A DNA stretch of 64,000 nt from Aphidius gifuensis (taxonomy: Eukaryota > Arthropoda > Insecta > Hymenoptera > Braconidae). Positions 45,290-57,583 of the stretch are shown in pieces. The stretch's first letter is position 1, and each line of letters begins with the position of its first letter. The translations under genes and the position numbers were made by a program. The DNA lies in contig NC_057792.1 in assembly GCF_014905175.1 (NCBI RefSeq), positions 11,883,321-11,947,320 on the forward strand, given 5' to 3'. The notes under the pieces were generated by a model. The model was not told the origin of the DNA. It saw only the letters and a program-made list of their open reading frames with translations, and did no database searches.

Positions 45290-45530
45290 AAATATTTTGT
45301 GACAGTCTTTTTTACAACTATTTTGAAGATTTAAAAAAAAAAAACCAATTGTGACAGAAAAAATGTGACGAAAAAATGACGAATTATTTTGTGACGGTCT
45401 TTTTTACAACTATTTTGAAGATTTAAAAAAAATACCAATTGTGACGGAGAAAATGTGACGAAAAAAAATGACGGTCACAGACGGTATTTTTTTTTGTGAC
45501 GTGACACAAAAAAAAAAATGACCGTCATTT
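45290..45530. repeat. ~95-bp tandem repeat with GTGACG motifs
   Basis: The block TTTTTTACAACTATTTTGAAG occurs near 45308 and 45402, each followed by CCAATTGTGACRGA and ATGTGACGAAAAAA. Confidence 0.85.
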
Positions 45531-45562
45531 ACATCACTAGTTGGTACACATTGGTACAGCTG

Positions 45563-45725
45563 CAGTCCAATTCACGGGGCAAATTTTTTACAATTTAGGG
45601 CTTTTTTTTGCCGCTGATGGCGCTTGTAAAAATTTTTTTTATATAGATTTTACATACAAAAGCTTCACAAGCGCTGTGAGTGGTGAAAAAAAGCCCTAAA
45701 TTGTAATGCCCTGTGAATTGGACTG
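45563..45725. mobile_element. 163-bp MITE (CAGTCCAATTCAC)
   Basis: CAGTCCAATTCACGGGGC at 45563 and GCCCTGTGAATTGGACTG ending at 45725 are inverted, and the match continues into AATTTAGGGCTTTTTTT. The interior includes GATGGCGCTTG...CAAGCGCTGTGAG. No coding capacity. Confidence 0.88.
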
Positions 45726-46055
45726 CTGAAACAGTTTCAAGAAACGATTAAAACGCCGCCCTATAGCCGTTTTATGTGAACTTTTTCTTCCATAGTACTA
45801 TGGCAATGGCATAGAACTTGGTCGAAAAAGTAAAAACTATGCTAGAGTGGCCACAAGCTTTTAAAGTGATGATGTTAAATATTATTATTATATAAAAAAA
45901 TTGTTCTTCACTTACTTTAACCAGAGTACTGGGAAAAAACTAGAGTTTTTGATTCACAGTTTGCCTCCTACAATTTTTATGAAATACTCCAATATCTCTA
46001 TAGATAGATTAAAAAATGAAAAGTTAACTGTTTCGTCTGATTGAAATTTTGTTTG

Positions 46056-46876
46056 TAGTGATGTGCAAATACCGGTATTTTATTTTTGATACCAAATACG
46101 GTACAAAATACGGTATTGATACGGTAATTTACTATTCAATACCGTATCAATAATCTGTATGTAAAAATACGGTATCAGTGAAATTTTCGATACCAATACC
46201 GTATTTACAACTATAGAGATGTTACTCATGGTATTGAAAAATAAAAAATATATGAACATAACTTGATTTTATTGTATAAATAAAAATAAATACATACGAA
46301 GTTATGGATGATAAATAAATTCAATAAATAAATTCAGTAAATAAATTATATAGCAAAATTAAAATATTAAAAAAAAAAAATATTTGTCCTTAAAAAAATA
46401 AGGTTTTTTTAAATAAAAAAAGTTAGTATTATTGGAAGAAGTATTTATATTAATAAATTTTCATTACACTTGAAAAGTTTCTTTGTTATTATATCGGCTT
46501 TTAAAATAATAATGTCAATGTCAATGTGGAATGTGCAATATAATAAAAACAGCTGAGCAATTGACATTTTACAATAAAACACAATATCAAATATGGCCGC
46601 TATTAATGACCAGTGCCACGGTTGATAATCTAGAAATTATATGAAAAAAAAAAAAAAAATTTTTTTTTGCTGGTACCAAAAACAGAAAATACCGTATTTT
46701 CACCTATATAGTTGTAAAAATACCGTATCGAAAATTTTACTCGTATTTTACGGTATTTACATAAAAAAATCGGTAAAAGGCATATTGGTATGGTATTTCA
46801 ATTTGATACCAAATACCGTATTTTACCGTATTTAATACCGGTAAAATACTAAATACCGTATCAGTCGACATCACTA
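46056..46876. mobile_element. hAT-type MITE with 8-bp target duplication, upstream of CIP2A
   Basis: Termini TAGTGATGTGC and GTCGACATCACTA are inverted, and TTTGTTTG flanks both sides (46048-46055 and 46877-46884). The 821-bp interior is packed with ATACGGTA/TACCGTAT and TACCGGTA words, like the subterminal transposase-binding repeats of hAT elements. No transposase frame. The right target duplication ends 69 bp before the CIP2A start codon. Confidence 0.93.
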
Positions 46877-46953
46877 TTTGTTTGTTATTTTTAGAAGGAT
46901 AGAATTTATTCACAACAATATCAATCATTTGGCGACAAAATATCAATTTGAAA

Positions 46954-49532
46954 ATGGAGAAATATCACAATATAAAATCTTTTATTGTTACTGCAACCGA
47001 GTACTCAAGAAATCCAAGTGAAACAACAGCATCTGTTTTACAACGAAATCTTAATGTAAGTGTATTTAACCCGAAAATAACCATGACTAATATTTATAAG
47101 TTTTTAGTTTTTTCAATGTGTTCATTAATCTTCTTAGGCAATCAAAATATCAGCAGATCTTACAATTTTTGATCCTGGCTCCATAATATTATCCGAATTT
47201 TATTTAAGTCTTTATAACTTGACAAAAACCCTTGAATCAAAAACATCATTGACATGGTGTACGCTGGACGTTCTTCAACATGTCTCTAAGAATTTAGCTG
47301 CTCGTCAAACTTTGATACACACTTACAAATTTTACCAAGTTCTAGCACGTTTATTAGAATCAAATTTAATAACAGAAAAACGCATAAAGGTCCTAAAATT
47401 ACTTCAAGAATTGACTTATGGAATAAAAATTCATTGGCAAGAAGCACATATACCCTCATTGATGAATATTTTAACTCAATGGATTATGCAATCAAAAGAA
47501 GAAGAAATAATAACATTGTCATTAGGAATTTTAATAAATCTTTGTTACAAAAATATTTCTGTAATCCACACGTTAATGAGAACAATCGATGCAAAAGCAT
47601 TTCACAGAATGTTACTCAAGCTTCAAAGCTCAAGTGTAAATACTCGAGTTCAATGTTGCAAAATTCTCATGATTATGGAACAAGAGAGTCAAGATATTCC
47701 TGAAAAGTTCATATTTGATTTTGTAGATATAACTTTTCGATCTTTGGTATCAGCATTATCAGAAAAAGATGTACTACTTATTCAACATATTGTTGAATTT
47801 TTCGATGATATCAGGCAAAATGAACATACAAAAAATGCCTTAGTTTCCTGTACAAACTATACAAATTACGTAAAGAATATTTTGAATCAATTAGATATCA
47901 TGACTGATTCAGAATGTGCTGCTCTTGTTATTGATTTTTTATATCCTTAATGAAACTAAAATTGACAGAATTTATTTCATTGTATAAATATTCATTAAAA
48001 TTGCAATAAAATGGATTCCAGTTGATCGAGTCTCAAACAAAGCACTTTCATTGATCAAACATATTTTGGTTGACAGCAGAAGAACTAAACATTTACCTGA
48101 TCTTTTGAGTGAAATTGACCTGTCAATAATAATGCTGGCTCTTGGATCAGAAGATGATGTAATGGAAGAAACTCGAGAAAAGAGAAGCCTCGAAAAAAAT
48201 TTGAAAATTTCAGAATTATTGCAACTACTACAAGAACTTATAAAAATTCAAAATTTCCGAGCACAAGTGGTACAAATATTTACGGAGCAATCTATGAAAA
48301 AATTATTGAAACCCATTTTAGAAAATGACATAAATTCCGAGTTAGAATGGCCTGGGAATTTATTTCAAGATTCTTCTGTATCGATGTACATTTATGCATT
48401 GTCATTTACTGCTGATCTTGCAGTTCAAGATTCAGACTGGTTGAGGCTGTACTCATCATTAATTCAAAATAAACAAATACAAATGATAATCGCACTTGCT
48501 GTATTCTGGGGTGATGCTGAAGTTAAACAAAAAGCTCTTCTATTAATGTCATCTGTTGGATTTCCCCAAGAATGTGTATCTGCTGTTTCAAAATGCATGG
48601 TTGAATTGGAGCCTTTAGTACTAGTTCAAACTAAAACTGGAATAACATCTGGGCTAACATTGAAACAAGAGACGTCTTTTAATACCAGTATAGTTCGACT
48701 TTACTCTTTGTCACAGGAAGAACAACTAGATGATATTTTAGATAAATTGAAAGAGGCTTTTAACGAAAATAAATTCACAGACATAACTACATCTGCTATC
48801 ATGGAGCTTTATGAATACAAATTATCTGCAATGAGACAAACGGAACGACTAAATCAAGCAAACTTAGAAGCTGCTGACAATCATGCAATAGGCTTACAAC
48901 ACAGGTTAACTCAGATTGTTGCTGAGTCAAGTAGACTGCATCAATTACTTTTCCACAATCAACAAAGTCTTGAAGGATTGAAACATGAAAAAATTAGATT
49001 AACACAAAAACTTCAAAAAGCTGAAATTGAAAGTAAAAAAATTCATCAAATTCAAAAAAAAGAAATTCAAGGGTTGAAGAAAATTGTTGAAGATAAATCG
49101 AAAATAATTGAACAGTTGTCAAAATTAGAAAAAGAACTTAATGCTGCAGTCGATAAAATCAAATTCTTTGAAGAAAGAAATACAGATCTAGAGATGCAAA
49201 AAATGAGTTTGATGAATGAAGGACGTGAAAATGCTGATAAAATCAAAGAATTGAATAAACTTATGACTAAACTTCAAGATCGGCTTGCCAAAAGAGATCA
49301 AGAAATTCAAGAAAAAAATAGAGAAATTGAAAGTAGTCAAGAGAGTATGGCAGCTCTAAAACAAGAGAATGAAGGGCTTCTCAGAACATGTAGAAATTAT
49401 GAACAGACAATTGCTGAGAAGGAAGATAGTGTTGAGAGGATGACATCAGAACTGGTTGATCTCAGTCGAATGAGAGACATGATTTATCATCTCACTGCTA
49501 AAAAAAAAGATGAAAAGAATGAAACAACATAA
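46954..49532 (+). CDS. CIP2A: CIP2A-like protein (inhibitor of PP2A; armadillo plus coiled coil)
   Basis: Exons 46954-47055, 47138-47940 (proposed) and 48022-49532. The start is the ATG in MEKYHNIKSF; intron 1 is a standard GTAAGT...TTCTTAG intron of 82 bp. The product is about 804 residues against 905 in human. Residues 1 to about 540 are helical repeats resembling the CIP2A armadillo domain (LLQELTYGIKIHW and LGILINLCYKNISV match human LLQKLTYNVKIF and LGLLANLCRHNLSV in position and pattern). From about residue 560 (MELYEYKLSAMRQTERL) to the end is a long coiled coil finishing in RMRDMIYHLTAKKKDE, like the human MIAMIHSL end. In vertebrates CIP2A binds B56-type PP2A regulatory subunits and TOPBP1. 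Joining exons 2 and 3 leaves one base too many (see findings), so the annotated frame is not continuous as assembled. Recognition is from the family pattern; no close paralogue fits better. Confidence 0.85.
47941..48021 (+). other. Putative U12-type intron (ATATCCTT donor) in CIP2A
   Basis: The frame of exon 2 hits stops at 47948 onward, and coding resumes at 48022 after TTCCAG. No good GT donor is near, but ATATCCTT at 47941 is a full match to the minor-spliceosome donor consensus, and TTCATTAAA at 47991 resembles the U12 branch site (TTCCTTAAC). AT-AG termini are known for minor introns. The phases clash by one base: exon 2 leaves two bases, exon 3 needs one. Confidence 0.55.
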
Positions 49533-49567
49533 TATATTATTTTGTTAATTGTTTCCATTAATTTGTG

Positions 49568-49573
49568 AATAAA
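49568..49573 (+). terminator. Poly(A) signal of CIP2A
   Basis: AATAAA 35 bp after the stop codon. Confidence 0.75.
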
Positions 49574-50024
49574 GAAGCAAAGTGACAACAATTTTTTTGT
49601 ATTGTTTTAACATATTTTTTTTATTAATTACATATTCAATTTTCTTACATTATTATTACTCTGTATATTGAATTTTTTTCAAATACTGTTTATTATATAA
49701 TTATTATCTTTTCACATATAAATTTAACAATAAAAGTTTTTCATCGAAATTTTTTAAATTACACTTTTTATATATATTGACTATTACAATAAATTTCAAA
49801 AGTTATTCAGAAGATTCAACTTTTTGTGCGTTCAAAAGTATATTCAACAAATTGGTTCATATTTAACAACTAAAATGATAACAAAGTATTATTTAACTTA
49901 TTGACCGAAATATAATTGTCTTTTGCTAGAAATGCAATAAATACAAAAGAACTATAAAAAGTAATTGTATCAAGGGTACAAAAGATGCGATAAATATTAA
50001 GGAATAAATTTGTGACTTCATCAA
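49574..50024. other. Gene-free AT-rich stretch
   Basis: Nothing recognised beyond the CIP2A 3' end. Confidence 0.4.
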
Positions 50025-51075
50025 TTGAGGGTCTGGATGCAATAACACGTCGAGCGCTCGAAGTCAAGAAAATGCTATGTTGCTGTGGGTGGAAATTAAG
50101 AAAAATTAAAATTATTATACAGTCGTCGATAATTAAAAAATACATTGTTTTTTCCAAATAAACTTTTTATATGATAATTACTTACGAGATAAAAATAAAA
50201 CGAAATTTTTGAAAAAAATACTTTTAATCATATAACTCGAGACAACTTCTTTTAATAAATGACTTGAAATTTTGACTGTAGCTTCATTATAAGCTATGAT
50301 TGCAAACAGTATAATAAAAACTCATTTATTCATATTGCTTAATTTTTATTATATGATTATTTAATGTCGAGGAAAATTCAATTGTATAAAATGAAAAGAG
50401 TCGGAGAAATTTAAAATTGAGTAACTTGTCAGTGGCAATATTGTTGAGCAGTATATCAAAAGTTTTTTACAAATTTTCAGATATTTTTATTAATTAACTG
50501 AGTTATTAATTTAACAACAAATTGCGCGTATACTGTTTGTATTTATATGGATATACAAACGAACATACGCGTTCGAGAGACTGACGATCACGCATACATA
50601 GCTAAAGCTCGCAATTTGTTGTTAAATTAATAACTCAGTAAATAATTATTAAAATATCTGAAAATTTGTAACTTCTTGATATACTGTCAACAATGTACAC
50701 GACAAGTTACTGAATTAAATTTCTCCGACTCTTTTTCATTCAAAGTTAGACAAATTGATTTTCGACATTGATAAATAATCATATAATAAAAATTAAAACA
50801 ATATGAATAAATGATTTTTTATCATACTTGTAATCGGTAGCATAATGAAGCTACAGTCAAATTTCAAGTCGATTTATTAAAAGAATGTCTCGAGTTATAT
50901 GATTAAAAGTATTTTTCAAAAAAAATTTCGTTTTATTTTTATCTAAACTAATTATCATATAAGTTTATTTGGAGAAAAATATGTACTTTTTACCTATCAC
51001 ATTCAATTATTAAATCACCCACAGCACATCATAGCATTTCTTACTTGAGCACTCGAGATTGCATCAGATCAATTA
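50025..51075. mobile_element. ~1.05 kb foldback element
   Basis: The left half (TCAATTGAGGGTCTGGATGC, CGAGCGCTCGAAG, TAACTCGAGACAACTTCTTT) is complementary to the right half (AAAGAATGTCTCGAGTTATA, GAGCACTCGAG, GATTGCATCAGATCAATTA), folding around about 50570 (ATATACAAACGAACATACGCGTTCG). A truncated copy is at 18515-19400. No coding region. Confidence 0.85.
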
Positions 51076-51609
51076 TTAATCACACATCTAATTTTTTTTT
51101 TTACTCGGTGCGTTATAAAAATTGTACTTTTCGTTTTCAATATAATTTATTATATTAATATAATTCTAAACATTATGATTTCTCTTTCTATATTTCTGGA
51201 GTTGAAAGACTAACTGATAATTTGTATGTAGCTAGCATTTACGTGAAAATGTATTATTCGATACACTTTGTTACCGACAATCATTTTTTTTTATAATCTT
51301 AATTTCATACTGATTTCAAGATACTTATTACCATTTGTACTTCAATATTTTCGATAATGATTCGATTATTTATGTTTCCCGATTCCGGTAAAGTGAATGT
51401 GTGAGCAACAAATAATGCAAATCCATACGTTTTAATAAATATAATTTCAATCACCAAATAATCCTCAATCCAATAAGTGTTATTAACAAAATGTCTTAAT
51501 TTGATGGATTTTATCTTGAAGATTTTTCTGTGCAACAAATATTTGAATGATAACAGACATTATTCATGAGCTACCATCAAATTAATTATTACAAAAATAA
51601 ACAAAATTT
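51076..51609. other. Gene-free stretch
   Basis: AT-rich, no recognised feature. Confidence 0.4.
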
Positions 51610-52180
51610 TGGTAACGAATTCGTTCCCGTTTGAAAATTAAAAATTTTCAAAACTTCGGCGAAAGACTTTGTGGTTCCTATATAGCTCTGAGATCAAATA
51701 TTTATTAAATTATATAATAATAACACTTTATTTATGTAAAAACATTCAATTTATACTTTTTTTTTGTTTTTTTTTTTTTTAATTTAAAAACGCCAAAATT
51801 ATAAAAAGTTTTTTTAAAAAAAAAGAAAATAAGTAATAAAATATAGTGAAAAAAAAAAATAGTTTATAGTTTTTTTTTTATTTTTTAAACAACGAGCAAG
51901 GTGAAGAAGGTTTGCAGCATAAACGCGAGTCGTTCTAAAAAAATATGAAAAACCGAATTGACAATAATTGTTTAGGCATTGAATAACTTTTGAACAAATC
52001 GACGTTGAAAAATTTTATAAAGCTCAAAAAATTCTTAATTAAATTTCTGAGAGCCATACTGTTTTCAAACAAACCGTTAAAATCAATCCTTCATGGTTAT
52101 TTTTTCATTATAAGACAGTGCATAGTACTTATTGTTATAAACAATTGTTGATGACTCATTAATTTGAGCCCAGAGCTATT
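51610..52180. mobile_element. Second copy of the GTAACGAATTCGTT family
   Basis: Matches parts of 39020-40450: GTAACGAATTCGTTC at the start, TTTTCAAAACTTCGGCGA and GTGGTTCCT near 51650, and GAGAGCCATACTG...TTAAAATCAATCCTTC near 52040. Shorter by internal loss. Confidence 0.65.
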
Positions 52181-52194
52181 TTTGTGCAACAGTA

Positions 52195-52500
52195 ATCCCT
52201 GGTGGAAATAATTTCTCCGGAAATCCTCCGTTCAATTCCGGAATCACTCCGTATTGCTTTGGAATTGGCCGATTCAAATTCGGACAAGCTCAAAAGTGTA
52301 TTATTCGCGATATTCATCAGTTTTTTTATCCAAAAATATTTAATTTTTAACAAAAATTTTTTATTCGTTTATTATATCCTTCATTTTACCTAATAACTTG
52401 CAGAGTTATTTTAAAATTGCTACGGATTTCTTCGTATTTTTTCGGAGTGAGTCAATTCCGGAATAATCCGGAGCAATTCCGAATAATCCTTTATTATACA
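52195..52500. mobile_element. MITE-like element with CCCTGGTGGAAATAATT end
   Basis: The left end resembles the MITE at 13343-13577, and CTCCGG/CCGGAA words recur in both orientations (52210-52270 and 52440-52490). The right end is not clear. Confidence 0.5.
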
Positions 52501-52639
52501 ATACGATTTGGTACACAGATCAACTGCACCAGCACGTTTGTCGGTCGAAAAATCCCGGAAAAATTATCTGAACAGAGGAAAAGGGCCTTCAAGACTAAGC
52601 GTGCACGCTACAATCCAATGTTACGTGCACGTAACAATC

Positions 52640-52870
52640 CAATTCCGCTTTGTAAAATTCCAACATTCACTTATACAATATTGTGTTGTAAATTTCTAAT
52701 TCTGCTTTGGAAAATTCCAACAATCAGTTTTACAATATGGTATTGTAAATTTTCAACTCCGCTTTGTAAAATTACAATATTCAGTTTTACAAGACGGTAT
52801 TGTAGATTTTCAATTTTTCTTTGTAAAGTTACTACGTTTGGAAACTTACAATAAGACACTTACAACATGG
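52640..52870. repeat. ~61-bp tandem repeat
   Basis: CCGCTTTGTAAAATTCCAAC-type units recur near 52646, 52708, 52769 and 52829, each with TTTTACAATATGGTATTGTA. Confidence 0.8.
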
Positions 52871-53899
52871 TTTTGTAATTTTTCCAACATGCCTCCGGGA
52901 AATAGCTTCCATATCTTTTTGGTAAAATCTATCTAAATATTTTTAACAGTGTGTAAGACACTTTAAGGTGTTACCCGCGCATATCTAGAGACCTCTTTCG
53001 GATAGCGTTTAGAAACATAATATTTCTATGAGTGCGAAAGCAATAAAAAAGAAGGAGAAAATCTTGTTTCTCACTTCCACTCAAGTATTTAGACAAAGAC
53101 AAAAATTTATTTTTATTTATTGTAAAATAAAAAGGTCTCAAAGCCCTATTGATTTTTATATCAAAAATTTCCTTTTTTTTCTTTTATAAATCTCTAGTTT
53201 TTGGTAAATCTGTAATTGTTTTTCTCAAAATAGCTAACCAGGTAATGGAAAACTAAACTTGGCTCTCCGTAAGACCCTATGATTAACCTTTAAAAAAGTA
53301 GTCGACTTTAACAATTATTTAAAAAATAAGTAGTTACAACAAAATTAACAAAAAATTCAAGATTGCGTATTGTTATTTCAAGAATTTACTACAAAAATTT
53401 CAGCAATAGTTCATTGTTTTCTACCAGCACTGGTAACGCCTTAAGCTACGTGTCTAAATATATATTCCAATTGTTGTTAAAGATAATAGTCTTTTTAGCA
53501 AATGAACTATATAAAGTGATTGGGCCGGTTTTCTCGTCCAGAATTATAGTTATATGTATATATTACTAAAAATTGAAAAAATTTAACTAATGGTTAGTTA
53601 ACTTATGGATTTGATTACCGTTGGCGTTATAATATAGTTAAAGTACTGAAAATCAATCGGCCCTCATCATTTCTACAGTATGTCTTATATAGTTTTTGTT
53701 TTATGAGAATTTATTTTCAATCACTCTTGTTTATTCTTGAAACAATTAATTTGACGATAGCTTATAAAAAAATGATCATACAGTTGCTGAAGCAACTGTG
53801 CCTTCCCTGCGGGGGAATTTTGATTTTTTTCTTTTTTAATATATATCGAAATTCGTGACTACAAATTTGTTTCATTCTCCATCGTTACAATGATTATTG
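52871..53899. other. Gene-free stretch
   Basis: No coding or RNA feature recognised. Confidence 0.4.
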
Positions 53900-55025
53900 T
53901 TACAACTAAAAATTATTAAGTTTTCATTCATTTTGCTTGTTCCTTCTAATGGGTCATCTTCATGTCCAGAATCGCTTTCTTCTAACCTTTTAAACTCTCT
54001 GTTTTTATTCATTTTGTTGTACCATGATTTTAGCTTGTCAATGTTAAATATTTATTACAAAATTGTCGAGTTCGATTGTAATTATTTTATTTACTTTTTT
54101 CCCTCGGTTGAATCAGGATTAAACGTTTTAGTTGCTGAAGTCGTCGTTATATTTTTAATTTTTTTATATTTATTTATTTTCAATTCCTCTAATGCTATCA
54201 CATCACCCTTTTTTCCCTCAAAATTTTCTGCCTCTTCATTCCATATGGTTAGTTTAATCTAAAATATATTTTCTTTGGTAAATTTAATATCATTATTTAG
54301 TTTAATCAAACTTTTTTTCATTTGAATTTTATTTTACTTCATAATCACTGTCGTCTGCTAATGTTATTGTTCTTTATTTTAATGACCGTCCTGACATTGC
54401 ATATATAAATTCCGTTTCATTTATTGCTATTATGATTGCGATGATATCTGAATAATGTCAATATTACTATTGAATAATTTTCTTTTTTTTTTTTTTTTTT
54501 TTTCGCTAAAATAATTTTACCTGCAAATGAATTAATTGGTAGATGTACGATTTCTTGTATTTTTTTAAACTCGAAATTAATTTTTGGTATTAATTATTTA
54601 TTTATTTTATTTATTTGTTAAGTATTACGCCCTTGTCATTTCGTACTTATGGGCTACATTATATAAGTTTTACAATTACAAGTTTTTAGTTTTTCTTAAT
54701 AATATGTATTATTATATATTTAAAGAGATGAATATATATATTGATGAGATGAACAGTAGACAGTTGCTGATGACCACGTGACGATCTACGATTGTGACAG
54801 AGTGCCATATGTATATGACGATTCACGGCTGTAGCGGAGTGACACATAGACTTCCACGTCGATCCACAACCAGATGATCAGTATTAATTATTAATTTTCA
54901 TTTTCCTCATCGTCTTCAAATTTTATATTAGCTTCTACTGGTATCATTATTTCTTTATTATTTATTGATGGGTACCATTCATTAATTTTTCTCACTAATC
55001 TTCCAGTAATCGTATATATTTTGTT
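53900..55025 (-). pseudogene. RPA1-like OB-fold relic
   Basis: On the - strand, the block TIWNEEAENFEGKKGDVIAL near 54200 and then TSATKTFNPDSTEGKK near 54120 follow the pattern of the DNA-binding OB fold B of replication protein A large subunit (LTLWGEDADKF...VLAIKG...SSSTIIANPD). After a frameshift and a stop the sequence continues with DKLKSWYNK near 54030 and an acidic tail. A further coding-like block (TGRLVRKINEWYPS) lies upstream at about 54900-55015. Breaks make it non-functional. It may derive from the host RPA1 gene or from an RPA-like protein carried by a Helitron or virus-like element; the sequence does not decide. Confidence 0.45.
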
Positions 55026-55099
55026 TAACTTGAATATTTAATAATTTATCATGTTAATAATTTTTTTTTAAATCTTTTTGTTGAAAAATCTTGTAGAAA

Positions 55100-55500
55100 A
55101 ATATGATTTTTCCATAATATTTTCCTAATATTTTCCTATAATTATCGTATTTTTCTTTATATTCATTTTGATTTTCTATATTTTTCATATTTCAGTTATT
55201 ATATTTTATTTCTTTGTATTTATCACTTTTTATATTTTCTTTATATTTACCGATTTTCTTTGATATTTTCTTTTATCGATTTTTTCTATATTTATCGCTT
55301 TCTTATATTCAGTCACTTCTGTATATTTTCCTTTATATTTACCGATTTTTCTTTGATATTTTCCTATATTTTCCTTTATATTCGGTGATTTTTCTTTTAT
55401 ATTTACTGATATTTTCCCATATTTATCTTTTTTTTCTTTATATTCAGTGACTTTTTTATATTTTTCTTCATATTTACTCATATTTTCGATATATATTGTA
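55100..55500. repeat. Degenerate TATATTTACCGATTTTTCTTT repeat
   Basis: A roughly 20-40 bp motif of the type TTTATATTTACCGATTTTCTTTGATATTTTCC recurs about ten times with much variation. The long frames through it on both strands are low-complexity by-products. Confidence 0.7.
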
Positions 55501-57357
55501 TTGGTTAAGATTAAGGGACTTAGAAAATTTTTTAGGGGGGGTGTCTACCATGGTTGGGGGGGTCCAGAAGAAAAGCGAAAACAATAGGAAATTAAAATTC
55601 CCTAAAAATATCTGTTATCGTTTAAATATTTGTTGCATAGAAAATATTTAAAAAAAATTAAAATGCATAAAGTTAAGGTTGATTCCCAGTCGCATCACCG
55701 AACCAATATTTATGCCACGAAGGGCCCGTATATCAATAACGCTATTTTTTATTCCCGTGTCCTAAAATTTTTTGTGGCGCCACTGATGAAAAAAACAAAT
55801 TCTTTAGTAGTATGTGTGTCGTGGCTACACACTAGCGAGCAAAGATTACATCGTACACTGAAGCCATGCTTGTGTTCATGTCTGTGTGCTGCGCTTCTCG
55901 CGAAATTTTTGAATTTCAAAGTTATTTATTTTTTAAACGCAGAAGACGAAATTCTAAAAATTTATATTAAAAAATTTGTCTTTTCTAGCACTACAAACTG
56001 ATAGAAATTTAACGTTTTCTGTTGCGTTTTGAAAAAGTTATTAATAAAAATATGAGATACCGCCTATATCTTGCTTGTTAAAGTTGTCAACTTTGACAGT
56101 AAATATCTCAAAAAAACCGAACAAAAAAAAATTGACAATGTAGATAATTATTTCATTTAAACATAAGATAAAAAAAAAAAAAATCTGTTGCGATTTCAGA
56201 TTTCCAGAATCAACTTTAAGGGCTGGTTTTTTCATATATTTAATACTTCTATATTGCGCATCGCCTATGCTTTCCCATAAGTGGAACGTTGATACGAAGT
56301 AACGAGCCTTTATGTTTATATGTGTTGGTCTTAACCCCGAAATTAACATTAGCAAGCTCAACTGTAAAGAGTAAGACAGAGAGATATTGTCTGCACCGTT
56401 TGAGACCTCAACAAAATCAAGCCTAATGCGCAATATAGAAGTATCAAATATATGGTTGTTTCATCCACTTTTACTGAGCATTAAAAAAATTAGTTAAGCA
56501 CTATTAAAGATAGTCCAATTCTAGGATTGTTAATTTACCGGTGTTTTATTTTTTTAGAATTTTAAACCGGATTTTTTGCCGGTAAAAAATCATTTTCAAC
56601 CATAAAGGCTTACCAGAGCCAATCACCGTTTACGCGGGTGATTTTAAATATTTTATTTTATCTATCGGATATATACTTATTAATAAAAGGTTATTGTTTA
56701 TATTACATTACTTAATAAGTATGTTCAAGAAAATTGTTATTGCGAAAGAATTTCATTATTTATTAATTTTTTCAAACAAATAAAAAGCTATTGACAAATG
56801 GCTAAGGAATGGATGTAGTTTACTTATTGATTTATTCAAATTAAATGATAAATTAAATGAAAAGCTCTAATAATATAATCTAAATGATCTTATTACTTTC
56901 TAATAACTCTTGCCAGTGTAGAAAAATATTTGGTTTTGGGATTTAAGGGAGGTGTCCACTATGCCAGCTTTTCGTGCAAGCCTTGCACACAAGCAAGAAG
57001 TCTGGAAATAGAAATTCTAGTCTTCTTGCATGCAAGACCATTTATTACCGAAAAAACTTAACTTTCCAGAAATATCTAGTAAAAATACAATATTTTCTGG
57101 TTTTGCATTATTTTTTGCCCACACATTTCATAAATTGAAACCAGGCGACAATGCTGCAATCCAAAAAATGGGCCAGACCACACAAGTTTTACGTAAATAA
57201 TAAATAAATGGAGCGACTTTTTAAAGATTACTATAATGACTTAGAAATTCATTGGAATTCGTTATTAATCATAAAAATCTAAACTATATAATTATGATAT
57301 TATAAATAATTAGCAATAATGGCTGCCATATAGGGTAAACAAATTTTTCTCAATTAA
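55501..57357. other. Gene-free stretch with one hairpin repeat
   Basis: Contains an inverted pair, ATACTTCTATATTGCGCAT near 56240 and ATGCGCAATATAGAAGTAT near 56427, about 200 bp apart, and an inverted copy of the GTCAAAGTTGACAACTTT motif near 56080. No gene recognised. Confidence 0.45.
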
Positions 57358-57583
57358 GGAGGTCATGCACAAATTCATTGCAGGTGTTGCAGGGCGCTTC
57401 TGACGTCACAGACAAAACTGAAATCTGACTACACTGTAAAAAAATAAAGTGAAAAGCGCCTGCGCCCCGTATACAATATATGGGATTGCGGGTATGTGTG
57501 TGTGTTTGAACATGCCATACGTTGCCACATCCAATTTTTGTAAAGTTTATAATTAATTTCTCATTAATTGACCGATCAACATA

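Noticed and set aside
47982..48021. GTATAA...CCAG as a 40-bp intron of CIP2A
   Set aside because: Phase fits, but exon 2 would have to read through four in-frame stops (from 47948) to reach it, and 40 bp is too short for a normal insect intron.
55214..55481. Phe/Leu/Tyr-rich frame on + and Lys-rich frame on -
   Set aside because: Both are translations of one degenerate TATATTTACCGATTTTTC repeat.
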